From the NCBI RefSeq assembly GCF_022397915.1, contig NZ_JAKEUO010000014.1:1906-65905 (forward strand): a stretch of 64,000 nucleotides of DNA, in the 5' to 3' direction. This DNA is from Vibrio sp. Isolate34 (GTDB lineage Bacteria > Pseudomonadota > Gammaproteobacteria > Enterobacterales > Vibrionaceae). The translations under genes and the position numbers were made by a program. Shown one piece after another: positions 1 to 10,408 of this stretch (the first letter of the stretch is position 1; every line of letters begins with the position of its first letter). The notes under the pieces were generated by a model. That model did no database searches, was not told where the DNA came from, and was given only the letters and a program-made list of their open reading frames with translations.

Positions 1-792
1 GGCACCAATGATAAAGCGACGGTTAGCACGGCCACTGTTGCGGTAGATGAAACCGATACGGCCATTACCACTTCAGGCACGCTAACCAGTACCGATGTCG
101 ATAATCCAGACAATGCGTTTACGCCAGATGCCATCACAGGCACAAACGGTAACCTAACCATTGACGCTAATGGGCATTGGACGTTCACGGCCAACAGCGC
201 GTTTAATCAATTGAATGTCGGCGATAAAGTAGAAGAAACCTTCACCGTCTCGTCTGTTGATGGCACACCGTCGACCATTAAGGTCACCATCAATGGCACC
301 AACGATGCTGCGACCGTCAGCAGTGCCACCGTGGCTGTGGATGAAACCGATACGGCCATTACCAGTTCAGGCACGTTAACCAGTACCGATATCGATAATC
401 CAGACAGTACGTTTACGCCAGATGCCATCACAGGCACAAACGGTAACCTAACCATGGACGCCAATGGGCATTGGACGTTCACTGCTAACAGCGCCTTCAA
501 TCAATTAAACGTTGGCGATAAAGTTGAAGAGACTTTCACTGTGTCTTCAGTTGACGGCACACCATCGACCATTAAGGTCACCATCAATGGCACCAACGAT
601 GCGGCGACCGTCAGCAGTGCGACAGTGTCTGTTGGTGAAACTGACTCAGCAATAACAACTTCAGGTACCCTAACCAGCACCGACGTTGATAACCCGGATA
701 ACGCCTTCACCCCGGATTCGATCACAGGTACAAACGGCGACCTAACCATTGATGCCCATGGTCATTGGGTGTTCACCGCCAACAGCATATAA
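1..792 (+). pseudogene. Giant VCBS adhesin, upstream in-frame segment (5' end outside window)
   Basis: This reading frame is open from base 1 and ends at a TAA at 790-792. It encodes two complete VCBS units and part of a third. The gene starts before the window, so no start codon or signal is visible. The stop is not a natural end. After the Thr-Ala-Asn-Ser of the third unit the sequence jumps directly to the end of the unit (Lys-Val-Thr-Ile-Asn-Gly-Thr-Asn), with one extra A at the junction. The net loss is 76 bp relative to the sister unit at 807. Coding continues in another frame. Either the gene is broken here or the assembly collapsed part of a near-identical repeat; the sequence alone cannot decide. 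Confidence 0.7.
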
Positions 793-1928
793 AAGTGACC
801 ATCAACGGCACCAATGATGCAGCTACGGTCAGCAGCGCGACGGTGGCGGTTGATGAAACGGACTCCGCAATCACCACCTCTGGCATCCTAACCAGCACCG
901 ATGTCGATAATCCGGATAACGCCTTTACTGCTTCAACTCAGCACGGTACCAACGGTGATTTGACCATTGATGCCAACGGTCACTGGGTATTCACTGCCAA
1001 CAGCGCCTTCAATCAATTAGACGTTGGCGATAAGGTTGAAGAGACTTTCACCGTCTCGTCTGTTGATGGCACACCATCCACTATAAAAGTGACCATCAAT
1101 GGCACCAACGATGCTGCGACCGTCAGCAGTGCCACCGTGGCTTTGGATGAAACCGATACGGCCATTACCACATCAGGCACGCTAACCAGTACCGATGTCG
1201 ATAATCCAGACAATGCGTTTACGCCAGATGCCATCACAGGCACAAACGGTAACCTAACCATTGACGCTAATGGGCATTGGACGTTCACGGCCCACAGCGC
1301 GTTTAATCAATTGAATGTCGGCGATAAAGTAGAAGAAACCTTCACCGTCTCGTCTGTTGATGGCACACCATCGACCATTAAGGTCACCATCAATGGCACC
1401 AATGATAAAGCGACGGTTAGCACGGCCACTGTTGCGGTAGATGAAACCGATACGGCCATTACCACTTCAGGCACGCTAACCAGTACCGATGTCGATAATC
1501 CAGACAATGCGTTTACGCCAGATGCCATCACAGGCACAAACGGTAACCTAACCATTGACGCTAATGGGCATTGGGTATTCACCGCTAACAGCGCATTCAA
1601 CCAACTGAATGTCGGCGACAAAGTCGAAGAGACCTTTACGGTAACGTCTGTCGATGGCACTCAGTCAACAATTAAAGTGACCATTAACGGTACTAATGAT
1701 GCTGCGAAAGTCAGCAGTGCAACTGTCGCCGTTGATGAAACGGATAAAGCCGTCACCACCTCGGGCACCCTAACCAGCACCGATGTCGATAACCCTGACA
1801 ACGCGTTTACGCCAGATTCGATCACAGGGACTCATGGTGACTTAACCATCGATGCTAATGGTCATTGGGTATTCACCGCTAACAGCGCCTTTAACCAACT
1901 TAATACACTCAGTCAACAATTAAAGTGA
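788..1928 (+). pseudogene. Giant VCBS adhesin, middle segment in a second frame
   Basis: This is the continuation of the same VCBS array in frame 3, between two internal deletions. It holds the tail of the deleted unit, three full units (807, 1101, 1395) and part of the unit at 1689. The open frame ends in TGA at 1926-1928 because the unit at 1689 lost a net 46 bp between its Asn-Gln-Leu-Asn and the Thr-Gln-Ser-Thr-Ile-Lys strand, again with one extra A at the join. Upstream codons of this frame (from 765) are noise from the other frame, so it is not an independent gene. Protein content is identical in style to the flanking frames. Confidence 0.7.
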
Positions 1929-4900
1929 CCATTAACGGTACTAATGATGCTGCGAAAGTCAGCAGTGCAACTGTCGCCGTCGATGAAACGGACTCCGCAA
2001 TCACCACCTCTGGCATCCTAACCAGCACCGATGTCGATAACCCAGATAATGCCTTTACCCCTGATTCGATCTCGGGCACCCATGGCGACTTAACCATTAA
2101 TGCCAATGGTCATTGGGTGTTCACTGCTAACAGCGCGTTCAACCAACTGAACGTTGGCGACAAAGTCGAAGAGACCTTTACGGTCACCTCTGTTGATGGC
2201 ACTCGGTCAACCATCAAAGTCACCATCAACGGCACCAATGATGCGGCGACCGTCAGCAGTGAGACTGTGGCTATCGATGAAACAGACACGGCAATCACCA
2301 CCTCTGGTACCCTAACCAGCACCGATGTCGATAACCCAGACAATGCCTTTACTGCTTCAACTCAGCACGGTACCAACGGTGATTTGACCATTGATGCCAA
2401 CGGTCATTGGGTATTCACCGCCAACAGCGCATTCAACCAACTCAACGTTGGCGATAAAGTCGAAGAAACATTTACGGTCACCTCTGTCGATGGCACTCCA
2501 TCCACCATTAAAGTGACCATTAACGGTACTAATGATGCAGCTAGTGTAAGCAGTGCGACGGTGACTGTTGATGAAACGGACTCCGCAATCACCACCTCTG
2601 GTACCCTAACCAGCACCGATGTCGATAACCCAGATAATGCCTTTACCCCTGATTCGATCTCGGGCACCCATGGCGACTTAACCATTGATGCCCATGGTCA
2701 TTGGGTGTTCACCGCTAACAGCGCGTTCAACCAACTGAACGTTGGCGACAAAGTCGAAGAGACATTTACGGTCACCTCTGTCGATAGCACTCAGTCAACA
2801 ATTAAAGTGACGATTAACGGCACCAATGATGCAGCTACGGTCAGCAGCGCGACTGTGGCGGTTGATGAAACGGATAAAGCCGTCACCACCTCGGGCACCC
2901 TAACCAGCACCGATGTCGACAATCCGGATAATGCCTTCACTCCTGATGCGATCAGCGGCACAAACGGTAACCTAACCATGGACGCCAATGGTCATTGGAC
3001 GTTCACTGCTAACAGCGCGTTTAATCAATTGAATGTCGGCGATAAGGTTGAAGAGACTTTCACTGTGTCTTCAGTTGATGGCACACCATCGACCATTAAG
3101 GTCACCATCAACGGCACCAATGATGCAGCTACGGTCAGCAGTGAGACTGTGGCTATCGATGAAACTGACACGGCAATCACCACCTCTGGCACCCTAACCA
3201 GCACCGATGTCGATAACCCAGACAATGCCTTTACTGCTTCAACTCAGCACGGTACCAACGGTGATTTGACCATTGATGCCAACGGTCATTGGGTGTTCAC
3301 CGCTAACAGCGCATTCAACCAACTCAACGTTGGCGACAAAGTCGAAGAGACCTTTACGGTCACCTCTGTCGATGGCACTCCATCCACCATTAAAGTGACC
3401 ATTAACGGTACTAATGATGCAGCTAGTGTAAGCAGTGCGACGGTGACTGTTGATGAAACGGACTCCGCAATCACCACCTCTGGTACCCTAACCAGTACCG
3501 ATGTCGATAATCCGGATAACGCCTTCACTCCTGATGCGATCAGCGGCACTAACGGCGACCTTACTATTGATGCCAATGGTCATTGGACATTCACTGCTAA
3601 CAGCGCATTCAACCAACTCAACGTTGGCGACAAAGTCGAAGAAACATTTACGGTCACCTCTGTCGATGGCACTCAGTCAACAATTAAAGTGACGATTAAC
3701 GGCACCAATGACAGCCCTACTATCTCCGGAACGTCAAGTGGCGCTGTGATCGATCAGGGTTTGAACACGGCAGGAACCCCCGATGCGACAGGGAGTTTAA
3801 TCGCAACTGATATAGATAAGTCTGACACTATTACGTGGGCAATCAATCAACCACAAGGCCGTTGGGGAACACTGTCGATTGATCAGAATGGACATTGGCA
3901 CTATCAGCTAGACAATTCGACCGGTGGTGCAGCGGATAAGCTCGCGGCTGGTGAACGTCAGTCTGAATCATTCTGGATCACCGTTACCGATTCAGCTGGA
4001 GCAACAGTCCCTCATAAAATCGTTATTGATGTGCAAGGTAGTAACGACAAACCAATTGTCAGTGCGTGGACTCAGCTTCCTGCAGGCAAAGAAGATCAAC
4101 CTGTAACCATAAAAGCTTCTGATTTGCTAACGCATGCAAGCGATGTTGATAGTAGCGATGTTTTGCATGTGACGAATCTACAAGCGACACACGGTAGCCT
4201 GACTGATAATAAAGACGGCACTTATACCTTCACGCCAGACAAAGATTTCAATGGTGAAATTCGACTCACCTATGATGTAGTTGACGGTCATGGTGGTAGC
4301 GTTAGTACTCAAGCTAAGTTTGACCTTACCGCAACTCCAGATAACGCGATTATTACCGACGCACAAACTAATGCTGACTTACGGGGAGTGACTGAAGATC
4401 GCGGTTATATAGACACCCACTATAAATTACATTACGACGGCAAATTAAATATCCAAGACCCTGATGCGGGAGAGGCTCAGTTTGATCCGAACATTGGCCC
4501 GCAAACCTATCAAGGTATTGGCTACGACACCAAATTAGGTGGTCATATACTGCTAATGCGCGATGGTCACTACACCTATACGCTCGACAACCGCAACATA
4601 CAGAACTTAGCGCAAGGTGAAGTTAAACACGATTCATCTGTTATACGTTCAGCAGATGGTACAACGCATACGATAGAGCTCACGGTTCATGGTACCAACG
4701 ACGCCCCTACCATCAGTGCACAGTCTCACTCTGTGACTGAAGGTGGAAGCATTCTACATGGACAAATGGTTGGCCAAGATATAGATACAGGTGCGACCTT
4801 AATTTACAGCGCACCTCAGGTTGATGGTTTGGTGGTTAACCCAGATGGCAGTTATAGCTTCAGCCCTGCTCACTCTAGCTACCAATCGTTAGCATCAGGT

Positions 4901-7900
4901 ATCACGAAGACGTTGACTGTCCCCGTAACAGTCACAGACGAACATAATGCGAGCAGCACTCAAAACCTCTCAATTACGATTACAGGGGTTAATAACTCTG
5001 CCGTTATTGGCGGTGTCGACACGGGTGACGTAACCGAAGGTAATGCTGGACAGAACATGTCCCCAGATTATGCTCAACCGGGCATGGCACACTTAGTACG
5101 AAGTACTATTAAAGCCAATGGCAAACTTACTATTTCAGACACTGATACAGGAGAGGCGGAGTTTGATACACACGGACTCGGCTTTAATTATTCTGGTCAA
5201 TATGGTGACCTACTTCTTCGAAAAGACGGAACTTGGTTTTATCACGCTGATACGGGACAGATTCGTAGCACTGGTGGGCTCTCAAGCACCCGAGGAACGA
5301 CCATCGACCAGCTTGGTGAAAATCAAACTCTGACTGACACCATTACCGTATATTCTAAAGATGGTACATCGCACGATATTGTCATTACGATTCACGGTAG
5401 CAACGACAGACCTTACTGCGCTTCCGAAGTACAGCTTAATTCAGGAAAAGAAGACCTAACTCAAACCATCACAGCAACCGAGTTATTGGCAAATACTGTT
5501 GACGTTGACGCCAACGATGCAGGTAAGCTCACTATCGCTAATTTGCATGCTGACCATGGCTCGATTCAAGACAATCACGATGGAACCTTCACCTTCACTC
5601 CAGACCATGATTTCAACGGTAAAGTGCATTTCACTTATGACGTCAAAGATGCTCATGGTGGCGTTACACCAACAGGCGCGAATTTACATTTACAAGCAAC
5701 TGGTGATGCTGCGACTATTACTGGAGTTGATCACGGAAATGTGACAGAAGATCGTGGTTATATCGATACACAATATAATCTTCATTTTGATGGCAAATTA
5801 GATATTGTAGACCCCGACCAAGGTGAAGCTCAATTTGATATTCAAAGAGGCTACACCTATCACGGAATTGGCTATGATACAAAAATGGGTGGGTGGGTAC
5901 TTTTACAACAAGATGGTACTTATACTTATACAATTGATAATCGTAAACCAGAAATTCAAAATCTTGGGTCAACAGAGACTCTTGTCGATAAGGTGACGAT
6001 CCACAGTGTCGATGGAACAAGTCATGAAATTCAGATCACAATCCACGGTACAAATGATGACCCTAAGGTTTCTTCGGTAATAACTCTTCCTGCAGGAACT
6101 GAAGATACAGATGTCGTTCTACACGCTTCTGATTTACTCGCCAATGCTACAGACATCGACCACAATGATGTAGGGAAGCTCTCTGTAGCAAATCTTATCG
6201 CTGATCATGGCAATATCACCGATAATCACGACGGAACCTTCACCTTTCACCCGAGCCAAGATTACAATGGGAATGTCTCTTTTACCTATGATGTGCAGGA
6301 TGCACATGGTGGAAGTGTCTCTACATCAGCCTCAATAACTCTCGCTCCTACCCGTGATTCTGCTGTAATTTCTGGCGATAATACCGGAACGATTATTGAA
6401 GATAATAATGTTGGTCACAGTTCATTACATCCTGTCGCTGCATCGGGTTTGTTGAGGGTAACTGATCCTGATGCAGGGCAAGACCATTTTCAGGTAAACC
6501 GATTATTAGGAGAACAGGCGATACACGACCCCTTTGGTGGATTTTTGCGCATAACACCAAATGGTGCTTGGGGGTACGAAGTAGCCAACAGTCGCTTGCA
6601 ATCATTAGCTGAAGGTGAAGTAGAAAAGGTTGTATATCGTGTTTATTCTGCAGACCATACTGCCCACGATATAACAATAACGGTTACAGGCACCAATGAT
6701 CGACCGACCATCACTGCGACAACACTTGCACATGGCACTGAAGATACACACTATCAAATGCAGGCGAGTCAGTTCGGATTCAACGATGTTGATACGGGCG
6801 ATACGTTGCACTCAATCGCCATTACTGATCTTCCACCAGCAGCTCAGGGTAAGTTTGTGCTTGATGGGCACGACATCACGGCAGGTCAGAGTATTTCTGC
6901 TTCCGATATTGCCAAACTCCAATTTGTCCCAGCCACTGACTTTAACGGCGATGTTCAGTTTAAATTTACCGTTAATGACGGACATGCTAGCTCTGTAGAA
7001 GCAACGAATACATTACATATTGACGCGGTTAGCGATGCTGCACAGTTCACTGGCCGTGATACTGGTGACGTCCATGAAGGGCACACCTACACAGCACCTG
7101 ACGGTAAAATGTCTGGAAGCCATGTAGGTGATCGTTCGCCTGATCACATGCATGGAAATATAGGTAAGTTGTGGAATGACGAAATCCACACGGAAGGACA
7201 TCTCAACATAGTCGACGCAGACACAGGCGAAGGCCATGCTCAAAACGGCGTTTATCATGGCACCTACGGTGAGGTCATACTGCAGAGTAACGGAGATTGG
7301 AGCTACTACGCTTCCATAGGCCAAGACGCAACGGGGAGAAAGATTGATCATCTCGGTCAAGGTGAATCAATAACAGATACCGTCACTGTCAAATCGGCTG
7401 ATGGTACCACTCACGACATTCATATCACCATTCATGGCGACAATGACCGCCCTTACTGCTCTTCAGAAGTTCAGCTCAACAGCGGAAAAGAAGATCTCCC
7501 TCAAACCATCACAGCAACTGAATTATTAGCGAACACCGTAGACGTTGATACTAACGATACCGCCCAACTTTCTATTGCCAATTTACTAGTAGATCACGGC
7601 ACAGTAGTCGACAACAAAGATGGTACATTTACCTTCACTCCAGACCATAATTTCAATGGCCAAGTGCATTTCACTTATGACGTTAAGGATGCGCACGGTG
7701 GAACAACCCACACCGGGGCGACCACGACCTTAGCCGCAGTCAATGATGCCGCTAGCTTTACAGGTGACGACACTGGGAGCGTGACCGAAGATCAAAATGT
7801 TCACCCTTCTGTACAAGGCAACTACTCAAATAAATTAGAAGCTCAGGGACACATTACAACCGTCGACCCTGATGCTGGGGAATCAGGCTTTGATTACCAC

Positions 7901-10246
7901 ACTCTTATCAGCGCTCCGACACATCCTAATTGGGCACCGTATCAATCTGCACTTGGTGGCCAGTTAGAAATAGATCAACAAGGAAGATGGCACTATTACA
8001 TCGATAACCGTAAGCCTGAAGTTCAGAGCCTAGGCGCAGGCGAGACGCTCACGGATACCGTTACTATCCAATCAAAAGATGGAACGCCACATGTGATTAC
8101 TCTCACTATTAATGGCACCAACGATGACCCTGTTTTATCGGTAACTCAAACAACCCCAACAACAGGTACGCTTACCGAGACCGATGTTGACGTGAACGAC
8201 ACTCATACCTTCTCTGTTGTCAGTTCAACAGGGCAATTCGGTTCACTATCTGTAGACCCAGATTCAGGTGCCTATGTGTATACAGCCAATGGTTCGGTTG
8301 CTGGGATGAGTTATAACGCGGCGACGCATACTTACCATGGCACCGATATATTTGAAGTGAAAGTAACGGACAATCACGGTGGCGAGTCATCGAAATTCAT
8401 CACTTTTGATGCCAACGGCCATGTTTCAGTTTTACCAGGACAAACACCGACGATTTCAACTTCTGTGCCTTCCAATCCATTGGTAACCAGCACTCAACCA
8501 AGTTTGCCAACTGCTCCACCAAATAATGCAGTTACCGTCGATTTAGCGACGTCGAGTGATACTGGTACCTCCGATACCGACAACCTCACTAAAGACAGTA
8601 CACCAACCGTCATGGGACACACAGACATCCCTTATTCGCAAGTCACCATTTACGATGGTTCAACACCCATTGGACACGCGGTATCTGATGCCTCTGGTCA
8701 ATATAGTGTTGCCGTAAGCAGCTTATCGGAGGGCGATCATAATCTATCCGCCAAAGCATTGGCTCCTTCGTCAGTGCTACCGGCTACATCTTCGCTTCTT
8801 TCCGTCCATATAGATACACAAGTACACGTCGGTATTCAAACAGACCCAATTACCGCCGACAATGTGATAAATGCTCAAGAATCCAACAGCTCCATTGACA
8901 TCACCGGATCCGTTTCTGGCGATTATAATGCAGGCGACATTGTGACTTTAGATGTAAATGGGACACAGCATACTGGCGTGGTCGATGCAAAAGGACACTA
9001 TTCAATTGCCGTACCTGGCAGTGAACTCATTGCCGATGCTGACCAAAAAATAGAGGCATCAGTAGCGGTAACAGATAGTGCTGGTAATAGCGCTCATGCC
9101 AGTGCAGATGTTACTTACCAAGTTGATACACAGGTTAGCATTCCTACGATTACTTTTGAAAACGCAGGGGCAGACAACTTATACAGCAAAGCTGAAATCG
9201 CCCGAGGACAGGCAAATACGATCACAGCAACCGTTACGCCTCCTGGTGATGCCAAAATCGGTGAGCATCTTGTCGTTAACGGTCAGGATCATGTATTAGA
9301 TGCTCATACTCTACAGCATGGAATACAAATTGAAGTTCATCCTGGCTCTAATGTACAAGCAACAATGACTGACGAACACGGTAATACCACAGGTAGCCAA
9401 GGTTTCGCTGCAAGCGCTATTCCTGAACCTATCATTGTCAGACCACCATCGGGAAGCCACCAAGTATCTGGTACGCTTGGGGTTCCACCACTATTACCAT
9501 CGTTAACTCCGGTACCAACAGCACAAAGCGGTTGGCGGATCCATTTACCCAATGGACAATATGTGACCAGTCATCATGGGCAATATGGTACGTTAACTAT
9601 TGACCCTCAAACGGGAGATTTACATTATCAAGAGCAGGCCAATGTTCATACTGGTCCACATGGCAGTGCTTCTGGTCTCGGTCAGCATGAAGATAAGTTC
9701 GAAGTCGCTTTACAGGGCACAAATCAAGATGAAATTGTCGCCCATGTTAATGTGCAAATACTCAGTCATGGGCCCGGGAATAGCGGTAAACTAAATATTG
9801 GTACCGAGGTGGTTGATATGACTATCACTCCTGCCACTCACACGTTACATCCGACTCCTTCTTCTCTGGTTCAGCATGATGAGCCTGATGTCTTTGTTGA
9901 CTCAGAAGTTGGCATGGCCCCCATTGGTGACAGCTACCTGGATTTAATCCAATACGCTCACCAAGAGGCAGAACAAAAAGACCATCATAATGGTGTGTCT
10001 TCTTATTTAGATGCTCTGGGCATTAAACCCGACGCGACATCGACAACAGTTGACGATCAACCTGCTGATATGGACATCGTACTTGCACAAGTCGACCAAC
10101 AAGAGGCAGCAACACATGACCAAGCGCACTTGGATATGTCAGACGCGCTGGAACACCATGATGGGAACGTCAACCACAATCAAGATGATGAGCATCACCA
10201 TCACAACGACATAGACGGGCTGCCAGACATAGACCCTAATCCATAA
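1925..10246 (+). CDS. Giant VCBS/cadherin-like adhesin, type I secretion substrate (C-terminal 2770 residues)
   Basis: Main open part of a very large surface adhesin. The first 590 residues are six VCBS units. Residues about 593-2080 alternate more diverged VCBS domains with cadherin-like domains bearing DNxDGTFTFTPDxDFNG motifs. A VCBS-like unit with TETDVDVND follows, then about 280 residues of bacterial Ig-like repeats (8.56-9.42 kb), a last VCBS-like unit, and a 140-residue acidic, His-rich tail ending near 10.24 kb. Two cadherin-like modules share an Arg-Pro-Tyr-Cys start, giving single cysteines near 5418 and 7458. No RTX nonapeptides (GGxGxDxxx) are seen at the C-terminus, although RTX repeats are common in such adhesins. 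Proteins of this kind are exported by type I systems, and exporter genes lie convergently downstream. The listed start is only where the frame opens; the true start is upstream of the window. Confidence 0.85.
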   Translation: MTINGTNDAAKVSSATVAVDETDSAITTSGILTSTDVDNPDNAFTPDSISGTHGDLTINANGHWVFTANSAFNQLNVGDKVEETFTVTSVDGTRSTIKVTINGTNDAATVSSETVAIDETDTAITTSGTLTSTDVDNPDNAFTASTQHGTNGDLTIDANGHWVFTANSAFNQLNVGDKVEETFTVTSVDGTPSTIKVTINGTNDAASVSSATVTVDETDSAITTSGTLTSTDVDNPDNAFTPDSISGTHGDLTIDAHGHWVFTANSAFNQLNVGDKVEETFTVTSVDSTQSTIKVTINGTNDAATVSSATVAVDETDKAVTTSGTLTSTDVDNPDNAFTPDAISGTNGNLTMDANGHWTFTANSAFNQLNVGDKVEETFTVSSVDGTPSTIKVTINGTNDAATVSSETVAIDETDTAITTSGTLTSTDVDNPDNAFTASTQHGTNGDLTIDANGHWVFTANSAFNQLNVGDKVEETFTVTSVDGTPSTIKVTINGTNDAASVSSATVTVDETDSAITTSGTLTSTDVDNPDNAFTPDAISGTNGDLTIDANGHWTFTANSAFNQLNVGDKVEETFTVTSVDGTQSTIKVTINGTNDSPTISGTSSGAVIDQGLNTAGTPDATGSLIATDIDKSDTITWAINQPQGRWGTLSIDQNGHWHYQLDNSTGGAADKLAAGERQSESFWITVTDSAGATVPHKIVIDVQGSNDKPIVSAWTQLPAGKEDQPVTIKASDLLTHASDVDSSDVLHVTNLQATHGSLTDNKDGTYTFTPDKDFNGEIRLTYDVVDGHGGSVSTQAKFDLTATPDNAIITDAQTNADLRGVTEDRGYIDTHYKLHYDGKLNIQDPDAGEAQFDPNIGPQTYQGIGYDTKLGGHILLMRDGHYTYTLDNRNIQNLAQGEVKHDSSVIRSADGTTHTIELTVHGTNDAPTISAQSHSVTEGGSILHGQMVGQDIDTGATLIYSAPQVDGLVVNPDGSYSFSPAHSSYQSLASGITKTLTVPVTVTDEHNASSTQNLSITITGVNNSAVIGGVDTGDVTEGNAGQNMSPDYAQPGMAHLVRSTIKANGKLTISDTDTGEAEFDTHGLGFNYSGQYGDLLLRKDGTWFYHADTGQIRSTGGLSSTRGTTIDQLGENQTLTDTITVYSKDGTSHDIVITIHGSNDRPYCASEVQLNSGKEDLTQTITATELLANTVDVDANDAGKLTIANLHADHGSIQDNHDGTFTFTPDHDFNGKVHFTYDVKDAHGGVTPTGANLHLQATGDAATITGVDHGNVTEDRGYIDTQYNLHFDGKLDIVDPDQGEAQFDIQRGYTYHGIGYDTKMGGWVLLQQDGTYTYTIDNRKPEIQNLGSTETLVDKVTIHSVDGTSHEIQITIHGTNDDPKVSSVITLPAGTEDTDVVLHASDLLANATDIDHNDVGKLSVANLIADHGNITDNHDGTFTFHPSQDYNGNVSFTYDVQDAHGGSVSTSASITLAPTRDSAVISGDNTGTIIEDNNVGHSSLHPVAASGLLRVTDPDAGQDHFQVNRLLGEQAIHDPFGGFLRITPNGAWGYEVANSRLQSLAEGEVEKVVYRVYSADHTAHDITITVTGTNDRPTITATTLAHGTEDTHYQMQASQFGFNDVDTGDTLHSIAITDLPPAAQGKFVLDGHDITAGQSISASDIAKLQFVPATDFNGDVQFKFTVNDGHASSVEATNTLHIDAVSDAAQFTGRDTGDVHEGHTYTAPDGKMSGSHVGDRSPDHMHGNIGKLWNDEIHTEGHLNIVDADTGEGHAQNGVYHGTYGEVILQSNGDWSYYASIGQDATGRKIDHLGQGESITDTVTVKSADGTTHDIHITIHGDNDRPYCSSEVQLNSGKEDLPQTITATELLANTVDVDTNDTAQLSIANLLVDHGTVVDNKDGTFTFTPDHNFNGQVHFTYDVKDAHGGTTHTGATTTLAAVNDAASFTGDDTGSVTEDQNVHPSVQGNYSNKLEAQGHITTVDPDAGESGFDYHTLISAPTHPNWAPYQSALGGQLEIDQQGRWHYYIDNRKPEVQSLGAGETLTDTVTIQSKDGTPHVITLTINGTNDDPVLSVTQTTPTTGTLTETDVDVNDTHTFSVVSSTGQFGSLSVDPDSGAYVYTANGSVAGMSYNAATHTYHGTDIFEVKVTDNHGGESSKFITFDANGHVSVLPGQTPTISTSVPSNPLVTSTQPSLPTAPPNNAVTVDLATSSDTGTSDTDNLTKDSTPTVMGHTDIPYSQVTIYDGSTPIGHAVSDASGQYSVAVSSLSEGDHNLSAKALAPSSVLPATSSLLSVHIDTQVHVGIQTDPITADNVINAQESNSSIDITGSVSGDYNAGDIVTLDVNGTQHTGVVDAKGHYSIAVPGSELIADADQKIEASVAVTDSAGNSAHASADVTYQVDTQVSIPTITFENAGADNLYSKAEIARGQANTITATVTPPGDAKIGEHLVVNGQDHVLDAHTLQHGIQIEVHPGSNVQATMTDEHGNTTGSQGFAASAIPEPIIVRPPSGSHQVSGTLGVPPLLPSLTPVPTAQSGWRIHLPNGQYVTSHHGQYGTLTIDPQTGDLHYQEQANVHTGPHGSASGLGQHEDKFEVALQGTNQDEIVAHVNVQILSHGPGNSGKLNIGTEVVDMTITPATHTLHPTPSSLVQHDEPDVFVDSEVGMAPIGDSYLDLIQYAHQEAEQKDHHNGVSSYLDALGIKPDATSTTVDDQPADMDIVLAQVDQQEAATHDQAHLDMSDALEHHDGNVNHNQDDEHHHHNDIDGLPDIDPNP

Positions 10247-10327
10247 CATCAAGTAAGTAAGATTGGGAGTGCTGTCTGCTCCCGTAATCTCCTCTAATGA
10301 ACATACAGAACAAAGAAAATGGAAACC

Positions 10328-10358
10328 AAAAAGGGAGCACATGATGTGCTCCCTTTTT
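10328..10358. terminator. Bidirectional terminator between adhesin and exporter operon
   Basis: A perfect inverted repeat AAAAAGGGAGCACAT / ATGTGCTCCCTTTTT around a single G. It is followed by T5 on either strand, so it can end both the adhesin transcript and the convergent exporter operon. Confidence 0.9.
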
Positions 10359-10408
10359 CGGCTTTGCTGTTTTTGTACTCGTTTACTCTCAACGACTCTT
10401 CATCACGA

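Larger units (their letters stand above)
1..3700 (+). repeat. Tandem array of 13 VCBS-type 294-bp repeats
   Basis: A codon-in-phase tandem array of 98-residue units. Unit starts (the Gly-Thr-Asn-Asp turn) fall at 1, 295, 589, 807, 1101, 1395, 1689, 1937, 2231, 2525, 2819, 3113 and 3407, and the array ends at 3700. Eleven units are exactly 294 bp; those at 589 and 1689 are 218 and 248 bp. Each unit has a DETD segment, a GTLTSTDVDNPD segment, a DANGHW strand and a GDKVEETFTV strand, which match the VCBS family. DNA identity between units is very high: 1-179 equals 1395-1573, and the pair at 2231/2525 recurs at 3113/3407. The mosaic pattern points to recombination or gene conversion between units. 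Confidence 0.93.

Noticed and set aside
207..3576. Series of minus-strand ORFs opposite the VCBS repeats
   Set aside because: They recur once per unit with the same low-complexity Val/Ser/Thr composition and are shadows of the repeated coding strand.
1..3700. Direct-repeat array resembling a CRISPR or satellite
   Set aside because: Units are 294 bp, coding in phase, and encode recognisable VCBS domains with no spacers.
10190..10210. Run of histidine codons at the adhesin C-terminus, like a cloning tag
   Set aside because: It is set within a natural His/Asp-rich tail with mixed codons, and no vector sequence is nearby.
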